DNA of 64,000 nt from Rhabditoides inermis (GCA_963966185.1 CAWZYM010000086.1:227001-291000); one strand, 5' to 3'. Shown: positions 45,472 through 58,659, counted from the first letter of the stretch. Notes: generated by a model not told the origin, from the letters alone. Translations and numbers: made by a program.

Positions 45472-46470
45472 ATGGCAAAGGTCGCCATCGCACGCCCCTC
45501 ACCCTGCTTTCTCTCTCTCTCTCTCTCTCTCTCTTCTCCCTCCCACCCACTCGCCTTGGCTCTCTGACTTCCCCTTTTCTCTAGGAGAAGGCCGCCAAAT
45601 CGAGTGGCGATCTCAACGTCTCTCTCACTCCTCTCACCATTTCGATGCCTCTCATCGGAATCGCCAAAATGCACCTCAACAACAGCGAAGACTTCAAGGT
45701 GGCATTCAAGATAAAGAGCTCCGACAACAAGTCTTACAGGTGAGAGGGAGAGGGAGAGAGGGAGAGGGAGAGGGAGAGAGAGAGAGAGGGAGAGGGGAAG
45801 AGGGAGAGAGAGAGGGAGGAGAGAGAGTTACTCGTTCAGACTGTGTCCTCCGTGGGACTATGTCTCGCCAGGAGAGACCAAGGGTATCCTGATTCAGAGG
45901 AAGGTACGCCACCCTCCCCTCTCTCTCTCCTCTCTCCCATTCTCATCTCAACCCTCTCTCTATGTCTCTCTGTCTCTGTCTCTCTCTGTCTCTGTCTCTC
46001 TCTCTCTCTTTCTCTCTCTCTCTTTTTCTCCCTCCCTCCCTCCCCCTCTCTCTTGCAGGAAGGTCCGGCGGGTCGCTGTAAGATGTACGTGATCTGTGCT
46101 CCTATCATAGATGGCTGCAAGTCAGCGAGAGAAGTGATCGACAAGACTCCAAAGGACAAACTACACACATTCACAGTCTGGATCAACGCCAGCAAGGACG
46201 GTACTGTTACCTACCGTACTCCAGTGTATACTGTAATCTACCGTATCCCAGGGCAAGTTAAGGCGTTTGATGAGAAGGATGCTCTGATGGTTATCGAATC
46301 AACGCTCGGACCGACTGACAAGGACGGAAAACCGATGTCTCCGGATGATCTCGCGGTACGGTATACAGTAGTTACGGTAACCTACAGTACCCTGGTTACA
46401 GTACTTCAAGCCGCCTCCTGGAGTCGTGCCAGCTTCTCCCGCACCTTCCGGTTCTCCAGCTCCGAAATAG
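45472..46470 (+). CDS. MSP-domain protein, nematode sperm-protein type
   Basis: Six exons join in frame: 45472-45480, 45585-45739, 45840-45903, 46059-46200, 46252-46355, 46402-46470, giving 180 residues. The fold is a Major Sperm Protein/VAP domain: LNNSEDFKVAFKIKSSDNKSY, then PPWDYVSPGETKGILIQRK, KMYVICAPIID and HTFTVWINAS. It exceeds classical MSP (about 127 residues) by a C-terminal DxKDGKPMSP segment and a Pro/Ala/Ser tail ending SPAPK. The nine-base first exon and its weak donor (AAG|GTCGCC) are the least certain parts. MSP-domain proteins of this size in nematodes are often sperm-enriched; here that is inference. Introns 1-3 carry long (CT)n or (GA)n tracts. Confidence 0.85.
45740..45833 (+). 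repeat. (GA)n-rich tract after a 5' splice site (MSP gene)
   Basis: The second intron of the MSP gene is almost wholly GAGAGGGAGA-type sequence, starting within the GTGAGAGG donor. Comparable tracts are listed in the findings. Confidence 0.8.
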
Positions 46471-46585
46471 AGAAGAGAAGAAGAGAAAAACATTAAATTA
46501 CATTCATGTCGTCAATTAAAAACGCTATCGATTATCAAAATGTGTAGATAAAGTTCCGCTTAGAGAAAAAGATACTGATCAAGTC

Positions 46586-46591
46586 AATAAA
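46586..46591 (+). terminator. Polyadenylation signal of the MSP-domain gene
   Basis: AATAAA about 115 bp after the stop codon, followed by a GT-rich stretch (TTCTGTCTTTGTGTCGTG). Confidence 0.55.
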
Positions 46592-47077
46592 GCGTTCTGT
46601 CTTTGTGTCGTGTTTTTGAACGCTAGTGATCAGCTAGTGAATAACCATTTATCGATCAAGCATGAAACACGAATTATCACAAAATGTTACAAATTACGAA
46701 ACAAGGCACTTTTATCGAGACTAGTCGCCTACCAATCTCTAAAAAAACAATCGCGTCTCACACGCACACTTCTCCCCGTATCATTCATATTTGTCTGGTA
46801 TATCAAGTAACTCTTACAGAAAAAGGTCACTCGGAGTAAGTATTACAAACATGATAACTGCAGTTCACCTGTTCTATCACAGTCGAGTCACAAAAGCTAG
46901 CTCGCACCAACGATGACACCTGGATACCAAAAATCCGCCAGGCGATGGATGGATGGATGGATGGATGGATGGATGGATGGATGGATGGATGGATGGATGG
47001 ATGGATGGATGGATGGATGGATGGATGGATGGATGGATGGATGGATGGACGAACGGATGGATGGACGTGGGCCGTGC
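46592..47077. other. Convergent intergenic region
   Basis: It lies between the 3' ends of the MSP-domain gene (+) and the zinc transporter gene (-). Apart from the tetranucleotide repeat no structure or gene was seen. Confidence 0.5.
46944..47049. repeat. (GGAT)n microsatellite
   Basis: About 26 near-perfect GGAT/ATGG copies just 3' of the zinc transporter gene. Because the unit is four bases, all frames stay open (WMDG or PSIH repeats), which explains the long but meaningless frames here. Confidence 0.95.
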
Positions 47078-47921
47078 TCACACACCGCCGGCGCACCGCT
47101 CGCACCCGCGCATGCTCTTGTCGTGCAGTTCTGTCTGTATGGTGCACGCCTCGAATGAGTAGCGCCGGCGCAGGACAGACCGCGCTGCCGACACCACGTC
47201 GGCCGACACAGAGATGTCCTCTGAAACGGGCGAACATGACAAACACCCTGAACCACTGTACTGGATCAAGTACTCGATCAGCTCACGCGACATGCTACGA
47301 CTTATAATGTTCGTGCGCCGCTTTCGGATAGAACGGTATCGATGTGACAACACACCGACGACCAGGTGCGATTCCGTATAAACATGTGATTTGATTCGAA
47401 GTTATTTGTGAGTTTGATTTCGCTTTCGGATAACTGATTCGATTCTCGATGAGAACGCACCGACGACGAGATGTACGCTGACGGCCGTCGACTGCCCGCT
47501 GATCGTCCACATGTGCAGGTCATGCAGCGCGCTCACACCCGCAATCTGCAGCAGGTCCGACCGGACGGACACGGGGTCCACGCCGCGGGGAGACGCTGCA
47601 ATGCACATGGATCTCCCTCTGATTCATCCAATTGGGACACACCCACACACCAAGATAACTAGGCAGTAGTCATGAGGAAATGGTGGTATGATAGTATGTG
47701 GTATGGATTCCTACTAGACCACTATTATGTTTTCTCAAACAAGGTCTCTCACTCACCCTCCATCAGTACCCGCAGCACATCACACATCACGTCGTAGGAA
47801 GTGTAGAGGACGATCAGAGAGAAGACAAACGTGCAGATAGGGTCGGCCAGCTGCCAGCCAGTGAACTGCAAGAGGGAGTCTCTCTTTCTCCCTCCTTCTC
47901 TCCCTCTCTATCTCTCACCCT

Positions 47922-47966
<45 letters not shown>

Positions 47967-49403
47967 CCCCCCTACCTTGATGACGAGCGCCGCGATGACG
48001 ACGCCGATGCTCTGTATGAAGTCTCCGATGACGTGGCGCATCGCCGCGCGCACGTTCACATTCTCCTCGTGCGAGTGCGCGTGGATTGACGGGCTGAAAA
48101 ACAGTGTCTTCGATCTTCATCTTTGTGTCGAGAGTGTCAGAGATTCATTCGGAATTATAGCTTGACATTACAATCACAACAATATGAAAGGAACAGGCCG
48201 AGGAAACACGTCATCGTGTCGGCATCACAGAGTCTGCGGTTGCTTGTCTCCCACCCCGCCCTTTGTCAGTCTGTCTCTGTCTCTGTTTCTCCCCCCCCCC
48301 TCCTCCCACCTTCCCCCGTGCGAGTGTGCGTGTGCCTGTCCCCCGCAGCGCAGCGTCACCGCCATCACCAGATTGAACAGCACTCCCGCGCCCGCAGTGA
48401 TCAGCATCGTATCCGCGTCCACCTAACAAAATGCAATGTAGAATGTAAAATGTAAAAAAATGAACAGTCCGTCTATATCACATTCCAACCATTGCTCCAT
48501 CGCACTGTTCAACCGGATGGTCTGGTCAGTCTTTTCGAAACAAAAAAAGAACGCTGGGACAACTGGTCGTCAAACTCACGTCGAGCTTTCCGTCGACGAT
48601 CCTGTCAATGGCCATGTATACGAGGACGGCTGTGAGTGCCCATAGGATCAGCATCGACACACTCGCGCCCAGCACCTCGGCGCGCGCGAAGCCGAACGAG
48701 TGGCGCGCCGACGCTGAAAGAAAAGATAGTACCGCACTAACGACATAGTCTTGGTGACTACTTGCTGGCTGGGTCTTCGCCGGCAAAGCGCACGCGAGAG
48801 TTGCAGTCCTAACGAATTAGAATTAGTTCGAAAAGCGCTCGTCGCCAAACAACCCCCCCCCCCTCCCCTCATTTTTTTCACTTGATCAAACGTGCTTCAG
48901 CCTCACTCGTGTAGCCTTCCCACAACTAGTCATCTATCGCGTATTCAGATTTCGAATATCATTGTGGTCGTTTATTATTTGATTTGATACAGAGATCTCC
49001 CAACACAGTCGTAATTTCGTTGTTCTAGACTTATCACATTGCTGGAAAACACTGGAAGCTGGAAAGCAACACAGAAAAAAAGACTCACGCCGCCGCCGGG
49101 CCGTCTTGATCGCCACGATACTGATAAGGAAGCTGAACAGGTCAGAGAGGAGGTGGCCCGCGTCTGGAACGGAGTCTCTCTCTCCTCTCTTTCTCTTTCT
49201 CTCTCTCTCTCTCTCTCCTCTCTCTCCCCTCTATCTCCTCTCTCCTTCTCTCTCTCCCTCCTTCTTCCTCAACCCACCAGTCATAATAGCGAGAGAACTA
49301 GCCAAGTATCCTCCGGTAAACTCTGCTGCGATGAACACCACAGATAGAAACGACACCGCCCAGAGCACTCGCTCCGCGCGGCGGGACTGCAAAATGAAGA
49401 TCA

Positions 49404-49446
<43 letters not shown>

Positions 49447-49696
49447 CACCTCTCTCTCACCTACTATCTCTTTCCTTCTCTCTTTTACTCCCGCCTCATT
49501 TCTCTCTCTCCCTCCCTCTCTCTCCCTCTCCCTCTCTCCCCCTCCCTCCCACCTGCTTCTCCCTGCCCCTGTCGCCCCCCTCGCTGCCCGAGTGGCAGTG
49601 GCTCACTCCCTCCATCCCCTCCTCCTCCTCCTCCTCCTCCCCTCTCCCATTCGAATGGCTGTGTCCATTGTGACTGTGTCCGTGCTCAGATGTCAT
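47078..49696 (-). CDS. Zinc transporter, cation diffusion facilitator (SLC30/ZnT2-like)
   Basis: Nine minus-strand exons give 359 residues: 49696-49553, 49386-49278, 49163-49089, 48713-48580, 48422-48310, 48093-47976, 47865-47757, 47595-47461, 47220-47078. The His-rich N-terminus ([11 protein letters not shown]) is followed by six TM helices. The two zinc-site pairs are present: His88/Asp92 in GHLLSD (TM2) and His212/Asp216 in HVIGDFIQS (TM5). A His-rich loop (QAHAHSHGG and HAHSHEEN) joins TM4 and TM5. The cytosolic tail keeps [14 protein letters not shown]. The family exports zinc from cytosol into vesicles or out of the cell as a homodimer; nematode relatives include CDF-2 and TTM-1. TTTTGCAG ends 6 nt before the ATG, a likely trans-splice or 5'-UTR acceptor. 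Introns carry GA tracts. Confidence 0.95.
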
Positions 49697-52011
49697 CACG
49701 TCCTGCAAAACTATGAGTTATAAAGGAGACACTACATTCTCTGTCTTCAGCTCACTTTCCATGACGATGTATAAAATTCACTTACTCAAAATTCACTAAT
49801 AAACTTCATTGACGTGTTAGAGAACAGCGCAACTAACCACGAAAGCTCACAAAAAGCAAAATGTTTAGAATGTCCAGAAAGACAACCACAACAAACACTG
49901 AGAGAAACAGTACAGCATTGAGCATCGTGTAAAACGCCATAAAACGCAGTCTAGTCCGGAAACATGACCTGCGACCTGGCTGATAGCGAGCGATAAACAT
50001 GCAAGACCGTTCAGGCAAGAGAGACTACTACGAACGTTGCAAAGCGAGTATGGAAGTTCTGTTCGATCGAGGCGGACTCCGACCAACACTGATATATGCT
50101 AGCTTCTTTTAAGCAGCGTGCCGTTTCCTTATCTCACTTTTTTCGTGCCCGTGTCCCAACGAAGCGTCATCAGTCAGATGATTGAGTTACAGGAAAATTC
50201 AGAAATCATGTAAAGATAAGAGAGTGATTCACACTCTATCAGCGATCCGCGTCATTGTTAACACACTGATTGCACTGCAACTGCGAAAAAAGATATTGAA
50301 TTCACAGGGTCCTCACATATATTGGTTATATATTAATGATATTTCGTTTTGTACGTGTCACGATCGCAATTCCGAATAAACATTTGATTTGATTGATTAG
50401 TTAGTTGTGTTGATCACATGTAATATGAGGGGTCACTAAAATATTTGGTGTTGTCTATCAGATATGGTTAATTATTTAAGGAGAAATTCGCTTATCGAAC
50501 TAACATTTCCTAGTGTCAATATAGTCAGAGAGAACAGAAAGCACAGAAGCCACACAAAAGCCATTTAATGCGTAATCACTCACTATCGAACTGCCGCTCT
50601 CAATTCACATATCTTCGTAACTCGCGTAAAAAGTCGATATTCTGGTATTCAGCGTCAGACACGATTTTCAATCGTCTCAGTCCATTGAATCTAGCATAGA
50701 TGCTAAGGTACTTACTCAAAAATCTTTTAAAATGTCCTCATAGCAAAATACACACTATCTCTATCTTCACATTATTCAATAATCTAAACAAAAAGTGCAA
50801 AAACGCGACAAAACAAAACCCACAATCTTTCTACAGCAAATATTACACTAACTATGCCAACCACACTATACGGGATAGAATACCTCGAATGTGACGAAAT
50901 GATAAGAATACAGCCTGGGCCAACAGTCAAACAAGCGACATTGTCGTCTGCGCTCGCTTATACGTATTCAAACTTCTCCTGCCATGGTCATGTTTCTTAT
51001 TCCTTTCTTCCCTCTTCTCCTCACCCTGCTCCTCTTCTCCCCTTTCTCCTCACCCTGCTCCTCTTCTCCCTCTTCTCCTCTCCTCTGCTCCTTCTCCACT
51101 CACCTCTTCCTCCCCATCTCCCATCAAATGTCTCACATCCTCCTCCGCATCCAGAAATCCGTCATTCGACGGCATGCGAGAGTAGGCAATTTCTGAAATC
51201 AATCGATACAATCAATCAAAAGAACTGCACTCACTGCTCTTCGCTTTCAACATGTTGCAAGTCAAATGGGCGCTGTCAGTCAATATACTCACAACACAAA
51301 TGTTCGGTGCACAAAATCGCAGGTTCGCGGGCGGCGAGACAGAAAAAAACTGGCAAGCACACCTAGACTAATGCGCCTAACCTCGCTTCCATTTCAATCA
51401 CGAACAGCAACACAAACAATTCAAAAGAAACACAGCTCTGCGACTTTGCAGTCACAATGGCCTCCAGTGATTCAATTGCATAAATCACATTGCGCTCAAC
51501 GAAAACGCGATATCAAACCAAACTAAACAGTTTCCCGCGCGTTGTAACAGACGGATCAATGGCCCTGCCTTCCTCTCACTGATACAGACGGACCCCGTCT
51601 GGCGAGACAACGCGCATATCAGACAATCAACATCACAAGCTCCTTCCAAATACTCTTTATCCTCTACCATAAATACATCGTAAACAATACTCTGCTACAA
51701 ACAAAACGATTATGAGAATGGATGCCCGGGGGCGACATGTATTCATTCACCGGGTGTGCAGGCATTATTGATTTACTCGCTCTCTATCTCCCCTACCCCC
51801 ACCCCACAACAATCAGCGAACGGGGCACGCGCCTTATCAGGAGAGACTCCGTTCGAGCCCACTCGTACCTACATGGCTATCTATGGACACAACGGCACAA
51901 CCACACAAATGCTACTGGTGCTGCAACACAAAAGAGAGAGGGAAGAGACGACGATATGGCACAACGATACTAGAGAGCGCTGACTATGGCGGGGTAGATC
52001 AGCCGGGAGAT
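49697..52011. other. Intergenic region between transporter and BCKDHA genes
   Basis: No gene could be supported. The first part should hold the transporter's promoter. Around 50320-50405 a segment ending AATAAACATTTGATTTGATT looks like a LINE 3' end; a similar GATTCCGTATAAACATGTGA occurs in a transporter intron near 47370. Pyrimidine-rich sequence fills 50990-51130. The remaining short frames have no domain signal. Confidence 0.45.
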
Positions 52012-54638
52012 CTACTTGGAGAGGGCCTTGTCGAGGGGGTAGTGCTGGCCGTACTCCTTGAGGTGCGCGTCCAACTCGGCCCTCTGACGCTCCAGCTTCT
52101 GGTCTATCTGAAACACCTCTCTCTCTCTCCGTCTCTTTCTCTCTCTCCGTCTCTCTCTCCCTCTCTTTCTCTCTCTCTCTCTCCGTCTCCCTCCCCCCTT
52201 CTCCACTCACATCCTTGTACACTCCCTCGAACATGTCGTGATGGTGGGCGAGCTTCGTCTTCTCAGCAGCGTCGAACGCCTTCAGAACCTTCTTGCGCAC
52301 CTGAAACACGAACAGTAACTCTACAGAAAATCTACGACGCAGGCAATAGAGCTGATCCTAGCGTAGGTTCAGGCTTGATAACTTGCCTTCCCTCCCCCTC
52401 CCCTCCCTCTCTCCTTTCTCCTCTCCCCTCCCACCTCCTTCTGCCAGTCCTTCTCCATCTCCTCGTTCCACCACCCCTTTTCCGAGATGAACTTCTTGAA
52501 GCGCATGATCGGGTGGTCCTTGTCTCCCCACTCCTGCACCTCAGCCGCCGAACTGAAACGCCAAAATGCTCACACCAGACCACACGCAAACATGTCAGAA
52601 AAATATGTAAGAACTAGAACCGAACAAGAGCAGGCAACCAAAATCTTGTTTCGACCAAGTAACCAAAACAAACAAGCAAGCATCCTACCGGTAGGCGGTC
52701 GAGTCGTCCGAGGTGGAGTGGTGTCCGAGGCGGTAGGTCATCGCCTCAATAAGCACCGGCTTGTTCTGGAGTGCCAGCTTTCTCGCCTCCGCCACAGCGT
52801 TGTACACGGCAAACAGGTCGTTGCCGTCCACCCTGCAATCCATCCATCCATCAACCAATCAATCAATCAATCAATCGATGTAGTTTACCGTAACCTTACC
52901 GAAATTTACATTGTCGTAATGTGCTACTTGATTCAAGATAAATATCCTGTGTATCAGATCAATCAAACATCATTTCAAAATCTCCCCGAACACAGAACGA
53001 TCTCCTTTTCGAAAACGTAAACCCAAGGGGCCAAGGTCCTCCTGACTCCTGACCTGATGGTGTGCAATCCGTATCCGGGTCCCTTTCCGGCGATGCCGTC
53101 TCCCGCATACTGCTCGCTGGTCGGCGTCGAGATGGCGTAGCCATTGTTGCGGCAGAAGAAGATGATCGGACAGTCCTGCAACACCCAACAGTCAGAATAG
53201 AAAGACTTTAAATATGGCGAGCGAATCAAACTACCAAGACTCGAACCAAAACATCCCGACTGATCCAAAATGACGTGAAAAATGTCAAACGTGTTCGAAT
53301 ACGTCGAAGCAAACTATCCTATCCAGTCTCGTCGACTGACCAGAGTGAGTGGTCGTCACCGGCAAAGGACCAAGGACGTCAAATGGCCAAGCCGGGGAGT
53401 GGAAAAGTGATTGAGTGAGTGAGTGACTGACCAGAGTGGCAGCAAAGTTGAACGCGGCGTGCGCGTCTCCCTCCGACGCGGCGCCGTCTCCAAAGTAGAC
53501 ACACACCACGCGGTCGTTGTTCGGCTGGCGCTTGAACGCGTACGCAGAACCCACAGCCTGAAAGCGGAGACCGTCTCCCTCTCCCTCCCTCCCTCCCTCT
53601 CCCTCTCTCCCTCTCTCCACCCTCCCTCCCTCTCTCACCTGGGGCAGCTGGGTGGTGAGGGGGCTGGAGATCGTCACATAGTTGTGCTCCTTCGAGCCGT
53701 AGTGAACCGGCATCTGCTTGCCCTTTCCTGGAAACACACACACACAAAATGCGTGGTTATTTACAAAACAAACGTTCCAAATGTATATGCATTGTGTGTT
53801 TTTATAAACTCACCAATATCCATGCTGTTTCCGTAGCACTGATGCATAAACTGCTCCAGGGGGAATCCGCGCCACATCAGAACTCCAACCTGCAAGCTGA
53901 TCATAGAACACACTTCAAAACACAGAGAACAACCAAAACACACACCTCGCGGTACTGTCCGAACACGAGGTCGTGATCTTTGAGGGCGGCGGCCGAACCT
54001 ACGTGGTTACCCTAAAACAACTGGAATCAATTTCCCGTCTTTTGGCTTCTCGTCTCTCACTCTCCGCATTGGATTAGAAACCATTAGGGAACCTCTCTCC
54101 CCTTCCTCTCTCACCTCCTCTCCAGTGTTGGTCATGTAGAACGAGATGCGTCCCTGCCTCTGCGAGTCGTACAGAATCCTGTCCATAATGTTCAGCTGCG
54201 TCATCGTACGGTAGATCTTCAGCGACTTCTCCTGCACAAAACACAAGCATGAATAAAGAACACAATACACAAAACACAAGCGGCAAAACACACGACACAC
54301 CTTGTCAAACTTGGGGTCATGGCTGGGGTCGATCACCCGTCCCTCGGCGTCCGTCACCCTGTAGATGGGCATGGCGGGCAGAGTGGCCGAGTCGACCACC
54401 TCCAGCTTCTCGGTGAACGCCGCCTGAGTGTGTTTTGATCATTACATCAAACTACAATGTGTTTTGCTCATCCATCATCTTCTCACCAAACTATGTTTTG
54501 CTCGCTCACCTTCCTGTATCCAAGGTACTTTTGCGAGTACTCATTGAGACGGAACTCGTCGCTGGCCTTGCTTGCGAGTGCGCGTCTCGCACCCGCCACG
54601 CGCACTCCCCGGGAAGCTCCACGCAACACACACTGCAT
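52012..54638 (-). CDS. BCKDHA: Branched-chain 2-oxoacid dehydrogenase E1 alpha subunit
   Basis: Twelve minus-strand exons give 431 residues: 54638-54510, 54423-54301, 54231-54115, 54011-53946, 53889-53814, 53727-53639, 53557-53432, 53175-53054, 52832-52689, 52552-52435, 52300-52211, 52107-52012. The Arg/Ala-rich start ([20 protein letters not shown]) is a mitochondrial targeting peptide. The thiamine-diphosphate motif runs from [11 protein letters not shown] (223-) to CRNN (250-253). The regulatory loop [12 protein letters not shown] keeps the kinase-target Ser (about 322). The end is [13 protein letters not shown]. With E1 beta it decarboxylates 2-oxoacids from Leu, Ile and Val. Length matches the animal enzyme. 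An ATTATTGCAG acceptor lies 19 nt before the ATG. Several introns start with GA tracts. Identification is firm. Confidence 0.97.
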
Positions 54639-55475
54639 ATCCACAGATCTACCCTACCTGCAATAATCAATATAAAGAACATATAGAACATGCATTGTCC
54701 GAACGTAAGAAGGCAACGGAGCGCAACGCCTCATATTCAAAACGATACAAAACTACAAACTACACAAACGGCTTCCCAAAACAATACAACCAGACAGAAT
54801 CGATGAAATGACAGCGAGCATCCAGCATCTCACGGCGCCATCAGCTAATTACTTCGAACAGACGGGTTAGAGAGTGGTTCGAGCGAATTGCTTGCCTCTC
54901 TCACTACTCACTACTCATCCCAGATGGCAAAGCGCTACCAAATACCGAATACGCACAGCCTGCTAGTTTGCACAATCGGAAGTGGTCAGCATCGATCAGT
55001 CATTTCAAAAGAGATCACAGGTATACGGATAACTGATAGCACTATCTCACACAATCATAGCTATCACACGCCCGACAAAATCGTGCGATGCAATGGTCAG
55101 CAGACAAAACGGAAAATAAGCAAAAATGGAGAGAAGGGGCGGGACAGCAAAGACGTGCCGGATATGGAGATGCGAATCAACAACTTCTTCAAGTACATTG
55201 ACAGGAGCACACGACCTGGTCAGAAAAGTGCAATCCAACAAGCACACGTTAGGAACAGAAAATAAACGTTTTATACACAACATTCACAAAACGCAAACGC
55301 CAAAGCATATCACCTCGCAACAGTAACCGGAGAGTCAACAACAGTACAGCAGAGCTGAGCAAGTACAGCTAATAAAGACACGTCTACTATAACTACACAT
55401 CTACATCTAACCAGTTACTAATAGTATAACAAAAACAATACAACACATAAACAATGTCATTGAACGAAGGCACTC
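54639..55475. other. Intergenic region upstream of BCKDHA
   Basis: About 0.84 kb between the BCKDHA start and the RMND1 stop, both minus. It must hold the RMND1 3' UTR and BCKDHA regulatory DNA. No gene or repeat was recognised. Confidence 0.5.
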
Positions 55476-58119
55476 CTACTTCTTCTCCGCTGCCTCCGCC
55501 CCAACTACAGCCAGGTCCGGATCGGCCACGACAACCACCTTCTGGGGCGAGAACGACTCGACATAGTGGAAGATGTCGAACGCCACCTCGATCAGAATCA
55601 ACACAATGATCAGCCACTCCAGCGTCGACGCCTAAACGACGCAAATGCGAGTGCAAAGAGTAGTACAGCTTCCCGAAGGAAACGCCAGAACACAAAACAC
55701 TATACACATCGAGACACCAGAACACAATACACATCGACTCACGTGTCGCAGAGCGAGCATGTTGTCCACCATCTTCACCAACTCCTCGCAGTAGTCGAGC
55801 TTGCTGTTCAGCAGCCTGTAACGGGCATGGAAAAAGTATTATGACACACCGTAATTACGACATCGATTCAATCAATACTTCGATAAAGTTGCACCCACTT
55901 GAGCCTCCTCTCAACGGTGAGATGTCTGGCCGTCATCTCGTAGTACTTCTCCAGCTCGGTGCGCTCCCAGTAAAAGTCGCGGTTCAGCAGGTTGCAGTTG
56001 ATGTTGATCGAGTGTCTGTAATACACGCATAATTAATGTCTTTCTAAACCTATGTTCAGAAGTACTGCAACTATGTGAGCTTCTTTCTAACGCAGAAGTA
56101 ATTGAAGAATATGAGCTTGATGGAACAGGAAGAAGCCCCACCTGAGGTCGGCAAAGTCGCCGGCCTTGCGGAGTGCCTCCTGGCGGCTCCAGGGGATGAC
56201 GCCTCGCATGAGGTCCTTGGTCGTCTTGGAGAGGGGCTCGGCGTGCGACGCCAACATAGCCTCCCACACACCCACCTTCACTGAAACAGGGCGGCATAGA
56301 AACACATTCCAAGGATATATAACACCAAGACCACTCAGAACTCAGACATGTGAAGCGATTTTTGATAAGTCATTGTCGTATAATGAACGTACCGGAGGCA
56401 GCAAAGGCGTGCGAGAGTGCGTACCGCTCGAGGACAGAGTCGAATGCCAGGTGGTTGGCTCCGCCGTGCTTCGCCCCATCCAGCACAAACCGCTCCGAAC
56501 GGATCCGAGACCGTGCGGAACTGGGCAACAAGTTGAAAATCATCAGTGCAAGAGCCTATCCAACACAGCCAACAAGACACTTCCCAGAAGCGCACTTGCA
56601 CATTGCACATGTCGATGAAACGTTCATAATGACACATTATTGTATAAGTAATTAAGTTGCGATAGAACAATATTGAAAGGTTGCATGGTGCAAGTGCGCG
56701 CTGCTGACTCGACCCGTCACTTTTTCCAACACCAGTCTCTCTCTCTCGCGCGTGTCTCATCTCACTGCTGATCAGACGAGAGAGTGGCGAGAGAAGCACG
56801 CGGCTGCTAGGACAACAATTGCCCGCGCCGGTCGGCCCGCCCGATCGCCACTTCGCATCAATATCAATGATTCGCAACCGCGCGAAAGTGCGTTCCATTT
56901 GCAACAAGTAGTTCGAGAATAGTGACTACCAGTTGGGTTTTCGAGTGTTAGACAGGTTCAGTGCTCACTCCACGTCGACGACGAATGGCATCGAGTCTAG
57001 CTCGGCGTGCGCGACCGTCGAGTCGTATGGCTGCAGCATGTGGTTCTCCAGCTCGCGCAGAAGAGCCGCGCGCTGCAAACGCATTGCTCAGTAAAAGATA
57101 AAAGTAGCCTCCTGAATCACTTTGCAAAGGGGGTCGAAGGAAAACTATGGCACTACACCGACAGCTCTCGCCTATTTTCGCAATAATGATTCAGTATTAG
57201 ATTGAATACTCACAACCAGTTTACAAGGCGTTACCACGTAGTCCAGCCGACTCACCTGCGGGCTGTCGACGTTCCAGAAGACGACGACGCCGTCCTCGTA
57301 GACGAACACCTCGCTGAGCTGGGTGGGGTCGATCTGGTACTCGAGCCGCTTCACCAGGTGCAGCGCGTCGTCAAACTCTGAACCCGACGATTCCAATGTA
57401 CGACAATGCCAATGCATGTCGCAAAGTCGCCCGTTGGATCCCGACAATGGACCACCAACAGATTAGTCACGTTGTGGTATTAGTGATATCGTCAATAAAT
57501 ATATTCAAATGTACACCACGCCTCCAACGCACCCTCGTCGATGACGGTGCAGTTGTACATGTTGTTGATGGCGGGGTCGGCGGCGACGTCGGCCATGTTC
57601 AGCTGCTCCGACAGCGCTATCGACACCACTTGCGGGAGACGCGCGTCAGCCTAGAAGAAGCATCCAACATCAACGCTCGCTATAAAAATTTCGTCGGCTA
57701 ACGACGTCATCGTCCAGACAATCGTCCAGGCACAAGCAATGAGTGAGTGAGTGAGTGAGTGAGTGAATGTACCGTACCGGTTGCAGCTGGGCCGTGATCG
57801 GACGGCGCTTGCGTGTGTGCCTTCGCGGTTGGCGCGCTAGCAACTCCTCGAATTCAACCTGGAAACTACACATGATTATCATTGAAGGCAAATTTCGGAG
57901 AAGAACTAACTTGTTGACGTCGAACTGCTTCCCGCGACAAGACGGCAGGGCCAAAGTGCAAGCAACGAGATTGGCTGAAAATGTGAACGTGTAAATAACA
58001 GTAACGGAAACCCACGTTGTTCTTGTGGCGAATGCGAGGAGCTTTCGGTCGGCGCTGAACGAAGACGAGGGGGCGGCAGCGGCAAGGCTGCACACACGCA
58101 ACCCGCAACGCCGCAGCAT
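55476..58119 (-). CDS. RMND1: RMND1 homologue (DUF155), mitochondrial translation factor
   Basis: Eleven minus-strand exons give 401 residues: 58119-58016, 57974-57911, 57858-57778, 57650-57533, 57377-57256, 57072-56969, 56520-56393, 56280-56142, 56015-55899, 55815-55743, 55631-55476. The basic, Ala/Ser-rich N-terminus is a targeting peptide. The DUF155 core includes LSEVFVYEDGVVVFWNVDS, LERYALSHAFAAS, VKVGVWEAML, NLLNRDFYWERTELEKYYEM and SKLDYCEELVKMV. It ends in the family's TM segment (STLEWLIIVLILIEVAFD, about 352-369). The human homologue is an inner-membrane protein needed for mitochondrial translation; the same role is inferred. GTTTGTTCAG ends 3 nt before the ATG, a likely trans-splice acceptor. 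Confidence 0.93.
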
Positions 58120-58659
58120 AGTCTGAACAAACAAAGCACGATGAATGAGGTACAACACACAAATAAGAATTCAACGGTGGTAGAGACGACAAAAAGGGCT
58201 GGACCACAAAATGTGATAATCCATTCCATTGAAATGACGTGATGTGTTGAAATCTGTGTAACAAAGTACGAATAAACTTAGCCGAGTCAATTATCAACAT
58301 AAAGATTTGATACAAATGAGATTAGAAACATACATTATCGGCAACAAAAGAACAGAACAATACAAAATGTAAAAATTGTAATATGTTTGTCCAGTTAAAC
58401 ACAAATTACTTCAGTACTTCTGAATTTTATCGAAATGGCGCGATGATTAAAACTCGTCAAATCGAATCAATTATTATAAGCATCACAAAACATTATTAAT
58501 TACACATAATCAATAATGCATATGTAGTTGAAAATGAAATGGAGGTACTTGTAAGATGATATCACTTCAGAGACTCCTTCTTCTTGTTATAGCCGCCATC
58601 ACCCATCAACCTTTGAAACAATTATTTAGATTCTTTTATCTACATCTACTATCTACTTA

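Noticed and set aside
46913..47307. Frames encoding WMDG or PSIH repeats
   Set aside because: A pure product of the GGAT tetranucleotide repeat, open in every frame on both strands.
46997..58119. One polycistronic operon of the minus-strand genes
   Set aside because: Gaps of 0.8-2.3 kb between stop and next start are far larger than the roughly 100 bp usual in nematode operons.
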